Part shown: one piece after another, positions 1-10,476 of the stretch | Numbering within the stretch: the stretch's first letter is position 1 | Layout of the letters: each line of letters opens with the position of its first letter | Assembly: GCF_037975245.1 (NCBI RefSeq) | Contig: NC_092563.1 | Coordinates: 24,704,960 to 24,768,959 of the forward strand | Origin: Apostichopus japonicus | Taxonomy: Eukaryota; Echinodermata; Holothuroidea; Aspidochirotida; Stichopodidae | Direction of reading: 5' to 3' | DNA length: 64,000 nucleotides | Notes under the pieces: generated by a model | Told to the model about the DNA's origin: nothing | The model's database searches: none | The model's input: only the letters and a program-made list of their open reading frames with translations | Position numbers and translations under genes: made by a program

Positions 1-318
1 GGAATTTCTGCTTGTATAATTTATCCATTAGCTTTTTTGAACCAAAAAAAGGCTTTTTTGCTTGCTTTGTGCTACTTGATTCCACCACTGGTCAAATTCG
101 GTGTTCCTTCCCTTCACAGTCCAGCATGTTCGGCAAAAAAAAAAAAATAAATAAATAAATAAAAAAAAAAATAAAAAAAAATAAAAAACGCGAATTACGA
201 GAAAAAACGCGAAAATGAAAAAAAAAATAATCTGAAATCCGCGTTTCCGCGGAAGAGTCTCATGCCTGTTATATACAAACATCTGTGCATAGTTATAATG
301 ATCAACGCTGGAATGTAC
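1..318 (-). other. Intronic sequence of TUBGCP2 at left window edge
   Basis: After exon 12 no further exon is visible. An A-rich stretch at about 136-190 and simple-sequence DNA fill the space. The expected next coding segment of GCP2 is not present, so it lies beyond the edge. Confidence 0.7.
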
Positions 319-392
319 CTTGCTCCTGCCTGGAATCAATGGAATGAATCCGCAGCAGCTGAGTAATCAGGTCATAAGGTGAAAGTTCAACT
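319..392 (-). CDS. TUBGCP2: TUBGCP2 coding exon 12, last one in the window
   Basis: Short 74-nt exon encoding VELSPYDLITQLLRIHSID then SRQEQ, matching the vertebrate PHDLITQLLRVLAIET region. Acceptor TTTTTCAG, donor GTACAT, phase 1 out. Easily missed because it is too short to stand out as an open frame. Confidence 0.9.
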
Positions 393-3300
393 CTGAAAAA
401 CAAAATGAGTTTCACTTCAATCACACATCTAGGTCATCCAGGCATTTCCAAGAATGTATTGATAAATTTTATATTTGGATGGGGTATCGTTTAGCCAAAT
501 CAAATTGAATTATTATATTACGGTTATGTAACACACGATTGCACACATATTTACCATTCTAAGACTGACATGGGAGGAATTCAAAACCAGCTCCATGGAA
601 TTAGGGAGCATAAGGCCTATAGGTCTTCATCACGAATTCAAAAAGACAAAAGGATATATCAAAAACTGAGGAATACCAACAGGGTCATTTTAACTTACAA
701 ACCATTTCCTGCCAACCACAACTCTTTGATCCTCTCATCACTTCCCAGTCTCTTCCCCCCCCCCCCCCCCACTCTGCTTTATCCAACTATGACTGTTCTC
801 CAAGTAAAATCTTTACCTCATCTCCTAGATCATACCTCAAATCATCCTTGTAGGGATCAGAGTTCGCCTGGCTGGTCCTGAGTGCCAACTCTAATAGAGA
901 TTCCAGTCGAGTTATGATGATGTCATCAGCCATCTTTCTCATCTCCTCCTCAGTTATGTCCATCAAATTGACAAAGAAGTCACCTTGCTCAACCAGAAAG
1001 TATCTTTTAATAGACCTACCAAGAAAAAAAAAAAAACAATCATCAAAAAGGTTTCTCAATAGATAAATACCTTACAAGTTCAAACTCTAGAAAATTCTCA
1101 TGAATGTGTAAAGTTTTTATCAAGCTTTCTGAAGGATCTTTGTCATATCTGTACAAAGAACTTCTGATATTGAGACAACCCCCCCCTATCTCTCCCTGCC
1201 CCACAAATGATCTGAATAAACAATGTTTTTCATGGGAAAATTTGTTAAATAACAATATCAAAATATGATATGGTGACTTCTGTGTTGGGTAATCAATAAG
1301 CCGGGAGAAATTATCAATATAAAATGATCAATATCTAGGATTTCTAGTGACACTATCAAGATTTGTTGTTTAAAGTGAAATGTGGGACATTATTATCTTC
1401 TCCTTCAAGTCTAGAAAAACTAATTGTAAAGACAATGTGTACTAGAACCCTGAAATAATATAATCAGTACTTTTTTTGGGTTCATTTTTCACTCTTCATT
1501 TGAATCATGGCAAAAGTAGCAATAAAGGAAAAAATGATATCAAACCTTAATCTTGGTATCAGCTCTCTTTCCTCCATTACTAAATCCAATAGTAATTTGC
1601 TTGCATAATTGTAAGCCTTTTCTATCTGATCAACATACTGTCTCTCTTTAAGAGTGTACAATATTTCTTCTGCTTGCGGGCTATTTGAATTTTGACCTGT
1701 TGGTCAAGAGAAAAAGGGGGACACAAAATGCCAAAAGAAACTGTTGATTAACATCTAGCTGGTTAAACGTGATTGAAGTAAACCCCGATATCCTCTACCC
1801 CCTCCCACATGGACAACGAATGAGAAATATGGTAAGAGAAGAGGGACACAGCAAGCAGGGTTAAGGTAGGGTTGTTGATGAACAGACTGGTACAATAAAT
1901 TGTAACCCTAAACTTATGACAGATTATATTTTCAGGTACCTTTAATATCCCTCTAACATTCGAGTGAGAAAGAAGCAATGCAGGCAGGGTATTGTAGGAG
2001 TGATGGGGGAGCATAACAACGGAAGCCCTAACATCAACGATCTAAGACAATCGCCATGCGATCGTTTCTACCCTTTTTGCAATGAGTCTACAAACAATTA
2101 GGTTAAGCCCCTACCTATAACTGATGTAACCTAGGTAGTAGGTCTAACGAGCGTAATACCACACTGTATGAGTGTACATACCACACTGTACGAGCGTACA
2201 TACCACACTGTACGAGCATACTTACTACACTGTACGAGCGTACATACCACAATATACGAGTGTATACACCACACTGTACGAACATACCACACTGTACGAG
2301 CATACATACCAAACTGTACGAACATACATACCACACTGTACGAGCGTACATACCACACTGTACGAGAGGACATACCGCACTGTACGAGGGTACATACCAC
2401 TCTCTACTAACGTACATGCCACACTGTACAAGCGTACATACCACACTGTACAAGCGTAAATGCCACACTGTACTAGGGTACATACCACACTGTACGAGCG
2501 TACATACCACACTGTACAAGCGTAAATGCCACACTGTACTAGGGTACATACCACACTGTACAAGTGTACATACCACACTGTACAAGCGTAAATGCCACAC
2601 TGTACTAGGGTACATACCACACTGTACAAGTGTACATACCACACTGTACAAGCGTAAATGCCACACTGTACAAGCGTACATACCACACTGTACGAGCGTA
2701 CATACGACACTGTACTAGCATACTTACCACACTGCACGAGTGTACATACCACACTGTACGAGTGTACATACCACACTGTACTAGGGTACATACCACACTG
2801 TACAAGCGTACATACCACACTGTACGAACATACATACCACAATGTATGAGTGTACATACCACACTGTACGAACATACCACACTGTCGAGCGTACATACCA
2901 CACTGTACTAATTTACATACCAAACTGTACAAGCGTACATACCACACTGTACGAACTTACCACACTGTCGAGCGTACATACCACACTGTACTAATTTACA
3001 TACCAAACTGTACAAGCGTAGATACCACACTGTATGAGCATACATACCACAATGTACAAGCGTACATGCCACACTGTACGAATGCACATATCACAAATGT
3101 ACGAGTGTACATACCACAGTGTACGAGCGTACACACCACACTCTACTAACGTACATACCATACGGTACATGCGTAAATACCACACTGTAGGAGCATACAT
3201 ACCACACTGTCTGACAACATTGAGATATTTGCCAGTCCTGAGGATTTTATCTGCGAGTAACTCCAGGAAGACAGGAATCCGGTCCCTGCAGATGGTGTAC

Positions 3301-6300
3301 CTCTGCTCCCAGTAAGCATCGTTATAATCCTGCTGGATCTTCTCCTTGTGCATAGACTCATGCTCTTCAATCATAAACTGGCAAAAAAATGTATACTGGA
3401 AATCACAAAAACAACAACAACAAAAAACAAACACACACAGTGGACTTTTTTGAAATGAAATACACATTTTTAGGTTTCATTCAAAGATTATTTTTTGTAA
3501 ATATTTCTCATTTCTTTTATCATAGAACTAAGAAGGAGAAAAGCAAACCTTAGTATAAATATAAACACAGAGATAATAAAATTAATAACAGGTCTGACAG
3601 TACGGAGAAAGGTTGATAAGGTCTAGTATACCCCCACAAAGTACCATCTATGGATCCACTTTACCTACCTCACAATAGGGGTCCTTTATGACACCTTTGA
3701 ATATCCATTTTTCCAAAAGTTCAAAATATGGTGCACATGCAGACTGGGTTAGGAAAAGACAAAGCTCTTGGCCTCTTGCATCACTGGAAAAAAAACAGCA
3801 GATTTAAAATTGTAATACAAACCATTATTAATTATACTAGACTTGAACCAACAAAGACTACCACTATGGATTGTACAAACGTAAGACCTTTACATGGAAA
3901 AGTTACTTGTTAAATGCTTAACTTTGTATCATGATTGGGTCTAACTCTGCTGGTAAAGCTACCTTTTGTCAAGAAGAACGTGGATTAACAAATATTATGT
4001 GGTAATTTGGGAAAGCAAGTAGTTAGGGACAACAATACTGTTATTTCCCACGACACTGGTCGGTAAGAAAGTTCACAAGCTACTGAGTAGCTTACTAGTT
4101 ATTCTGGACTAGAATTTACTGTCTTTTCACTCCTTGACCATGCTCATAGGTTATAATAAAAAATCCTTGAAAATTTTCACATATCTGTAAAAGATGGGAC
4201 TTTTAAAGGTAGTGTCCTGGTATAAGCCGAACATTTAAATAAAGTCACCTGACCCTGTTAGCATTGTCATAATCACAGTCAAATTATACCAGCAGTTACA
4301 ATCTTCTGATCTTAGAAGATCTCTCTTCTTCAAAATTTGTTTATTATACTTTGAAAATTTACTTTGCTCTCTCCAAAGTCACATTAACTGACATCGCACA
4401 ATACGAACCCTATCATAGACAATGTGCGTTCGTGAAGTAAGCTCAGCACGACGCCCCCGGTACATGCCCCCTTGTTGATGCCTGTTGCGATAGAGGAGAG
4501 TATATCCATGGTGTGCATACAGGGCTGTACATAAAACCAGAGCTTCTGAAGTGGCAGGTTTCCTTGTTTGTATTGGTTCTCCAGCTGAGCAATAAGAACG
4601 TTGTATTCCTGCGTGCAAAGTAATACAAGACATGAAGACCATATAAGATCGTACGTAGATAGGTGGTTACAAATTAAGCAGAAAGATCAGAACTATGTCA
4701 GGGAGCTGTTAACTGTAACCGAATATGTGCAAACATGAGTTATAGATGTTCCACACTGCCCTCTAGAAATCACCAAGAGCTGAAAAAATTGAAAATTTGG
4801 ATAACTATTTAAGCAGATGTATAATTTGTAAGGGCTGTTTTGATCTGAGACTATTAAAGTTCTGTTACAACAAACCTTGAGGCTGTCCAATAAATAACCA
4901 TTTTTTTAGTGTAAGACAAAAGCACAGTCACACTTTCCATGACACATAAACCTTTTATGGAGAACCAAGTTAGTTGTGTAAACTATATGTTAGGAACATT
5001 TAGGTTGATGCCTAATAGACAACAAGAAAGTTTCAGTAAACTATGGGAGCTCTTTTTTTTTTTCAAAACAAATAAGATCATGAAATAGATTTTAAAATTC
5101 ACAATAAACATGTGTGCAGAAAGTGTTTGCACTCTTGAGATAAACTATCAATGTTATAAATTATTGAAATATGAGTAGCTGACAGCAATGTATTAACAAT
5201 TCAAAACTTTATAAACCTGTGCTCCCCTGACTCTCACCTTTAAAAGGGTCTTCATGGCCCCACAGAGAGCGTGATTAACCATCCCGTACTCAAACGATGA
5301 CTTGTCCTCTGTGAAGTGAACGATGGTGGAGTAATTGGTACAGATTGGTATCACTCTGTTGGCCAGTTCCCTCAGGGATGGATCCAAAGATGGATCAACC
5401 ACGATGGACCTTTCACCAGATTTATCCTGGTTGTAGGCGAGCGTTGTGTACTTCCCTTCTGCACCCTGGGGAAGAAAAATAGTTAATGACAGTGCAGTCA
5501 TCATTGGTATAACCAAGATGCGATTCTTATTATTCGCTCATTTTACAAATATTGAATTCAAAATCTTGAGCGGAAGAGGTCAAAAGTGTTCAAATGTTGA
5601 AAGTATATTCATACTTGTAACCATTGTGCTTAATCAAGCAAAACAAAATTATAGGTTATGACATCTTTTATTACTTCTAATATAATACAGACATTGAATT
5701 GAAAATCATTCATTTCTGTGGAAAGCATACACTCATGGGAATACTGTTTACGTTTTGTATGTATCGTGTTTGTGCAAATCTTTCGATGTGAAGAATATCT
5801 ATAAAATACACAGGTACTTTATATATTACTGTATTTATTCCCCCTTAATTGTTATATTTAGACTAAAAACAAGACATTGGAATGATGTTATTCCAGCACA
5901 ATGTACCGTCATGAGGGTCAGGACATCGTTCACAATGGCCATCTCTTGCATTCCAACGGGCAGGGTACCGAGCGTTACTCCTGGTGTGATAGGGGCTCGA
6001 TTGAGGACTACATAATCTCTGGTCAAAAATGGTCTGTCAAAAACCCAAGGTGGAAGATCAGGTAGTGTCATATTTACTGAATGAGAGAAGAAGATAACTT
6101 TAGATCAGATGCATGTAGAAATGCTGACTGCAGTTTAACTGAGAAAAATTGTACGTATTGAATTCCTTCTGTCCAATATAGATGAGCTACTTTCTATGGA
6201 TAATATATCTCCAAGCATCAAGACTGTTTTCCATAGATGCTCCCTAGCATAATTACCTGAAATCTTTTTAATGATACAAAATTAAATATGCTTCAGGGCT

Positions 6301-9300
6301 TTCTGTTTGACGTTGTATTTCCTGGGTTTCCAAGCTTTCTTGAATGATTTAGGCAAAGAAGGGCACATATAGAACAGTTCCATTGTTAATTTGTATTGCA
6401 ATAAGTAAGGATAACAATACATATCTGTAGTTTGCTTATGAGAATGGTAAGGCATGTATTTGTATGTCATAAATTATTATCGATGAATAATAAAGCTACA
6501 TGATACCCAAAACAGATATATATATATATATGTAAAGCATATATCTGATACTGGAGAGATTTTATGTCCCTTTTTTTTCATTACCCCTTTGCTTGTATTT
6601 CCCTTTTCAATGGTTGTGTCAATAAACCATCAGATATCATTGATAGTTATTCAACCATACATTGGGTGGATGCAAAATTATGAGGGTTTTACTGCAAAAA
6701 TTGGCCTAATTTTGGACACCAAAATGTGACATTATGAAAATGGCTGTAATTGAGATGCACTTTTCTTAGTTTTTCCCATGTTATTATGCCTTGACTTTGC
6801 ATTTTCTATTCAAGTGAAAGCAGAGCTTCAATTACACTTGCAAATTTCAGTCACCCATGCTCATCAACTGCTGAAAAATAAAGATCTTCATCTTTGTTAA
6901 CGTACATATTTTTGGTGTCCTCCTGCATCACATACGTTAACTGGTGGCAACTTTTCATGATTATAACCTAATCACACACTGCACAGTAGTGTACTAGGGA
7001 TTGCAAGTCCCAGAAACTCACTACTCATGCTGAGAATAGGTCTAATGGCATCTCAGAGGACAAATTCATTCAAAAATACATGTGAAAAAAAACTTGTTAT
7101 TGGTTGTGAAACTGTACAAATTGTTCGGTGTCCTCAACATAACGTACGTTAAATGGGCATTATTTCACTATCAACTGATAGTTTTGAATATCAAAACATT
7201 TGTAACTGATCAACACGCCACATACACTGATAGTAAACAATTCTTTCACTGCTAGCAGTTCAATTCCTCTGTATCAGTCACAATTTGTGTGTGGTGTCCT
7301 CATTTCTAGCCTGCATAACATACGTTAACTGTGAAAATCTATTTTAGGCCCATGTCAGGAATTCTCACAGAATATTCAACTCACTTAATATTTCACCATG
7401 TTTGAAATAGAATTAAACTATTTCCATCATCCAATGAGTCTAAAACATGGTTTTAGAACATCTGTTAACGTATGTGATGGTGTCTCATTTTTTGGTGTCT
7501 TCATAACATACGTTAACAATATGCACTTTGAATGTAAATTATTGAGAAGACTGAGAACTTCCATGCTAGGAAACACTTCATTCCATGTAGTTCTAAGGTA
7601 CTCTATCTAACTAGTTGATGAAATTTGTCATTGAGCCAGTGGCTAAGTTCTACAACTCCAAATTCCTGTTGTGTTGTTAACGTATGTTATGGTGTCCTAA
7701 ATGATCAGCCTCATTAACTTACAATGGAATGTGATGAGAACTTTTTTTTTTTTGTGACATAAGATATCATTTGACATTGCTCATATATATTCCCCTTCAC
7801 TTTTATGGAGAAGGGGCTATGTTTATAGACAACTGTAGGACACCGAGTCACATACGTTAACGTCATCACTTGTCCTTTTTATTTGCCTCAAATCCATCTT
7901 TCTTAATACTGTATTATCTTTTAACATGACTAATTGTGTTCGACATTTACCGGAGAACCAGAATCAGCACTCAAATAGATAACTTTGTGTAATTCATTTT
8001 TGAACATGCATGTCACACTTTAGTAACCCAGTATCAAATAATGACTTATTATATGTATAGAACATTAGATGTAATTCCCCAAGTGGTGTCCTATCAAGTC
8101 AATTTTGAAATTCTTACAAGGATTATGATTGGTTTAAAAAGGGGTGGGCGAAGAAACAGATATATGAATAAATTAGCAGACGCATAAATACAAAGAAGAA
8201 GAAGACTTACAATTTTTCTTGACCTGTTTTTCCCTCATCATTTTTCTGAACATCTCCGAGGCTTGACTACTGCCACCTGAGGTTGCCAGACTCTGCAGCT
8301 GACTTCGGACCTATTTATGTTAGGTGGGAGAAAGCAAAGAAACATTAAAGGAAAAGCACTGATGTTAAATATGATGTGATTAGCAATTGGAAAGCTTTGA
8401 ATGAAAAATAATATCAAAAATAAATATCACAACACTTAATAATAATGGTATGGATAAACTAGCAAAGAAGCTGATTGTGTTTCATTACATTCTTTCACAT
8501 CCCACCAGCAATGAATGGTCTGTGTTACATCTAAGAAGTACTTCATCTCTCCTCCTACCCCATCCTCTTCAACACTCCTAAAAAATGTGAAAATTAGCTG
8601 GTAGATATCCCAAACATTCCTGAAACTAACAAATATTAAGGTAGGTTAGGATTTGCTTTAGATGTGGTAGGTTTTGACTAAATGCTGGTGTTTTGTTTTC
8701 TGTTGAATTATTTATCAGCTTGCTAATAACTTAAAAACATCTGTTGTATAAACATCAATGCAACCCACTTTTGTGTTTAATAGTAGGTCATAATGGCCAA
8801 AGAAGTTATACTAAAGAAAAACAATGGACAGTTGCTTTAACCATAATTACAATAAGACACCTGAAAAATATTGACTCTGTAAATGGTGATGTTTTAAACA
8901 TCCATCCAGTAGATTCACTCGAGAGGACAAACTTTGTCCAAAAGAAATCACATCAATTATTTATAATGTACATACCTCTGACAGCTCTGCTTGAGTCATC
9001 TTTGTTCCTGGTGCAGGCACAGATGCTCTGTCCATGGGCATCTCGTAGAGTTTTGCATTCTGGCTAAGGACTGACGTAGTACTCTTGTCATCGGATAATT
9101 TTGATATAAGGAAGACCATAGCATCCAAATCCTTGACACTAAATGTTAGAAATGAAAGTTAAACAAAGTTTTTAATAAACGTTGCATAAGACACCCATAT
9201 TCAATATTCAGTGTGGTTACAATCCGAGAGGTCTTGACATCAATGAATCAAGATTAATACCAAATACTTCATGAAGGAATCAAAGCCTTGGAATACCTCT

Positions 9301-10457
9301 AGATGACAATGGTAAAAGGTTGCATGGTCATGACCATTGAATATCAAGACTTGACAAAGCCCCACCAATTGTGTGAAAGTTTGCTCTAACCCTTGCTCCA
9401 CCTAGATTGCTTTTTTGAATTGTCCCAGAACAACAGCTGGTTGTTGCAACATGTTTAAATACATGACTAACTACTAGTGTTAGTTTAAAGGAATTTATGG
9501 TTGTACTTTGAAGAAGGATAGAAAGTTGCAGCTGCCCAACATGAAATGCAGTTGACTGTAACAGGTTACACTATAAAATAACACATAATGTAGCAACAGA
9601 ATAAAATGCAAGTTTATCCATTACTTACTGTAGTAGGTTAACCTATGCAATACTTCAAAGTACCATTTGGATGCAGTAAAACATGCCCAATTTCACTCTT
9701 TCCTCAAGCAGATGTTGCAAGATCAACATAGTGATTGGGTCCATCCAAAAAGTAACATACATGTGGCTTCATAACCCTTTGGGTCCACAAAACTAATCTG
9801 CTCTTAAGATTCACTAAATGTTCACTACCAGTTGAATGTCACAATCAGATTATTTGATTTAATGATCCTGCTAGGACCCTCAAGGTTATCAGCTCTATCA
9901 AAACTTCACAGATTTTTGTATCAGAACATTTCCACAAATAAGTTGGTACAAAAGACTCATAACATATAAAATAATTTTAACTAAGCATTAGAGCAATTAA
10001 TGTTAGTCACGTATATACGACCAAGCGACGAAACACCCTGACTTACTTTTTAGATTTCAGGTCATCATATTTTCTAAGGAATTCTTCAGGTGTTTTGGTA
10101 AACTCTGCAATCTTTCTCTTTGCCTGGTGTGCGGATACCAGTGTGCTGATGAACGGTCGAATATTCTTGGTCATCAGCTCCGCGTATACCTCAGGTCCTT
10201 CACTGCCCTTGATACTACAACAGAATATATAAGATATATAGCACTGCAGAAGGTTTAATAAAATTATCTAACTTCCAAACTAATAGAAAACTAATTCCTC
10301 AAGAACTTGCTAAAGTTCCTTCATTCTGAGTTACCTGGTTTATTTCTGAATTTCTGATTAAGTAAATAATGATATAAATTGTTGAAAAAGTTGAGGACAC
10401 TTACCCTAGGACATGCATCAGTTCACTGACATGGTGGTGTACTTTGAATTCACTCAT
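319..10457 (-). CDS. TUBGCP2: Gamma-tubulin complex component 2, 5' part (12 coding exons, 3' end off window)
   Basis: GCP2 pairs with GCP3 and gamma-tubulin in the gamma-tubulin small complex, which nucleates microtubules at centrosomes and basal bodies. Twelve exons join in frame to about 592 residues; vertebrate GCP2 is about 900, so the last third, including most of the GRIP2 (gamma-tubulin-binding) half, lies left of the window. Family landmarks run in order: N-terminus MSEFKVHHHVSELMHVLG, the segment KIAEFTKTPEEF, LPPWVFDRPFL, then the GRIP1 stretches KSSFEYGMVNHAL, LQKLWFYVQP, IQQDYNDAYWEQRYTI, DKILRTGKYLNVVRQCG, SIKRYFLVEQGDFFV and PYDLITQLLR. The start is the first ATG after a splice acceptor (exon begins near 10476) and matches the vertebrate N-terminus, so a noncoding first exon lies upstream. 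Divergent from TBC1D32. Assignment rests on remembered family sequence but is continuous across all exons. Confidence 0.96.
836..1015 (-). CDS. TUBGCP2: TUBGCP2 coding exon 11
   Basis: Residues 508-568: SIKRYFLVEQGDFFVNLMD, then LESLLELALRTSQANSDPYK. An in-frame read continues past the donor GTATGA, but joining at TTGAG gives ...DDLRVELSPYDLITQL, which matches the family. Confidence 0.94.
1546..1696 (-). CDS. TUBGCP2: TUBGCP2 coding exon 10
   Basis: Residues 458-508: AEEILYTLKERQYVDQIEKA, YNYASKLLLDLVMEERELIP. Donor is GTTTGA, weak, but it gives ...RLRSIKRYF with exon 11 as in the family. Confidence 0.92.
2155..3215. repeat. 22-bp minisatellite, about 48 copies, in TUBGCP2 intron 9
   Basis: Head-to-tail copies of TACCACACTGTACGAGCGTA plus two more bases on the plus strand, with drift such as CGTAAATG and CTAGGG variants and a few short units. 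On the gene strand each unit reads CAGTGTG followed by GTATGT, i.e. a copy of the exon 9 end plus its splice donor. Because 22 is not divisible by 3, each frame cycles through all three; frames on both strands stay open for long stretches and give spurious Tyr/Val/Cys/Thr-rich translations. These are not genes. Confidence 0.95.
3203..3377 (-). CDS. TUBGCP2: TUBGCP2 coding exon 9 (ends at the minisatellite)
   Basis: Residues 400-458: FMIEEHESMHKEKIQQDYND, AYWEQRYTI, DKILRTGKYLNVVRQCG. The last bases CAGTGTG and the donor GTATGT are also the repeat unit of the 22-bp minisatellite that fills the start of the next intron, so the annotated donor is the first of a long series of near-identical donors. 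Confidence 0.95.
3669..3783 (-). CDS. TUBGCP2: TUBGCP2 coding exon 8
   Basis: Residues 361-399: GQELCLFLTQSACAPYFELL and EKWIFKGVIKDPYCE, typical of the GCP family motif around the helix that precedes EEH(E/D). Donor GTAGGT; leaves phase 0. Confidence 0.94.
4409..4608 (-). CDS. TUBGCP2: TUBGCP2 coding exon 7
   Basis: Residues 295-361: LPLQKLWFYVQPCMHTMDIL then GGVVLSLLHERTLSMIG. The donor that keeps frame with exon 8 (reading ...IGDARGQELCLFL) is GTTCGT, a poor match to consensus; the next GT three bases on (GTATTG) would change the phase. Confidence 0.88.
5238..5465 (-). CDS. TUBGCP2: TUBGCP2 coding exon 6
   Basis: Residues 219-294. Has VDPSLDPSLRELANRVIP and the strongly conserved KSSFEYGMVNHALCGAMKTL of the GRIP1 domain. 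Phase 0 at both ends, so skipping it would keep the frame. Donor GTGAGA. Confidence 0.95.
5907..6076 (-). CDS. TUBGCP2: TUBGCP2 coding exon 5
   Basis: Residues 162-218, the entry to the GRIP1 domain: LPDLPPWVFDRPFLTRDYVV and TLGTLPVGMQEMAIVNDVL. Donor GTACAT is weaker than consensus, but the phase and homology fix it. Confidence 0.93.
6700..8100. repeat. Cluster of GTTAACGTATG / GGTGTCC motifs in TUBGCP2 intron 4
   Basis: At least six sites pair the heptamer GGTGTCC (or its complement GGACACC) with a nearby CATACGTTAAC, in both orientations: around 6898-6955, 7133-7155, 7297-7333, 7463-7517, 7676-7697 and 7840-7862. Lone GGACACC-like sites near 6714 and 8085 bound the cluster. It looks like the interior of a foldback-type mobile element built of subrepeats. 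Ends and target duplication were not resolved, and no open frame is present. Confidence 0.6.
8211..8310 (-). CDS. TUBGCP2: TUBGCP2 coding exon 4
   Basis: Residues 129-162, a basic linker with VRSQLQSLATSGGSS and MFRKMMREKQVKKN. Donor GTAAGT. The intron after it (6077-8210) carries the GTTAACGTATG motif cluster. Confidence 0.9.
8976..9138 (-). CDS. TUBGCP2: TUBGCP2 coding exon 3
   Basis: Residues 74-128. Contains VKDLDAMVFLISKLSDDKST, the counterpart of the vertebrate LDPLVYLLSKLTEDKET segment. Donor GTATGT; leaves phase 0. Confidence 0.92.
10047..10214 (-). CDS. TUBGCP2: TUBGCP2 coding exon 2
   Basis: Residues 18-74, including KIAEFTKTPEEFLRKYDDLK, which matches the vertebrate N-terminal region. 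Donor GTAAGT; phase agrees with exons 1 and 3. Confidence 0.93.
10405..10457 (-). CDS. TUBGCP2: TUBGCP2 coding exon 1
   Basis: Start codon at 10457-10455, preceded by an acceptor (AG at 10478-10477), so about 19 nt of 5' UTR share this exon. Encodes residues 1-18, MSEFKVHHHVSELMHVLG, and ends two bases into a Gly codon at a GTAAGT donor. Confidence 0.93.
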
Positions 10458-10476
10458 GGTCTAAGTTCTGGTGACT

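Noticed and set aside
2115-3149. Several long frames on both strands rich in Tyr, Val, Thr, Cys and His
   Set aside because: Products of the 22-bp minisatellite; every frame is open because the unit rarely makes a stop.
2155-3215. Possible CRISPR-like array
   Set aside because: Direct tandem units without unique spacers, in a eukaryotic intron.
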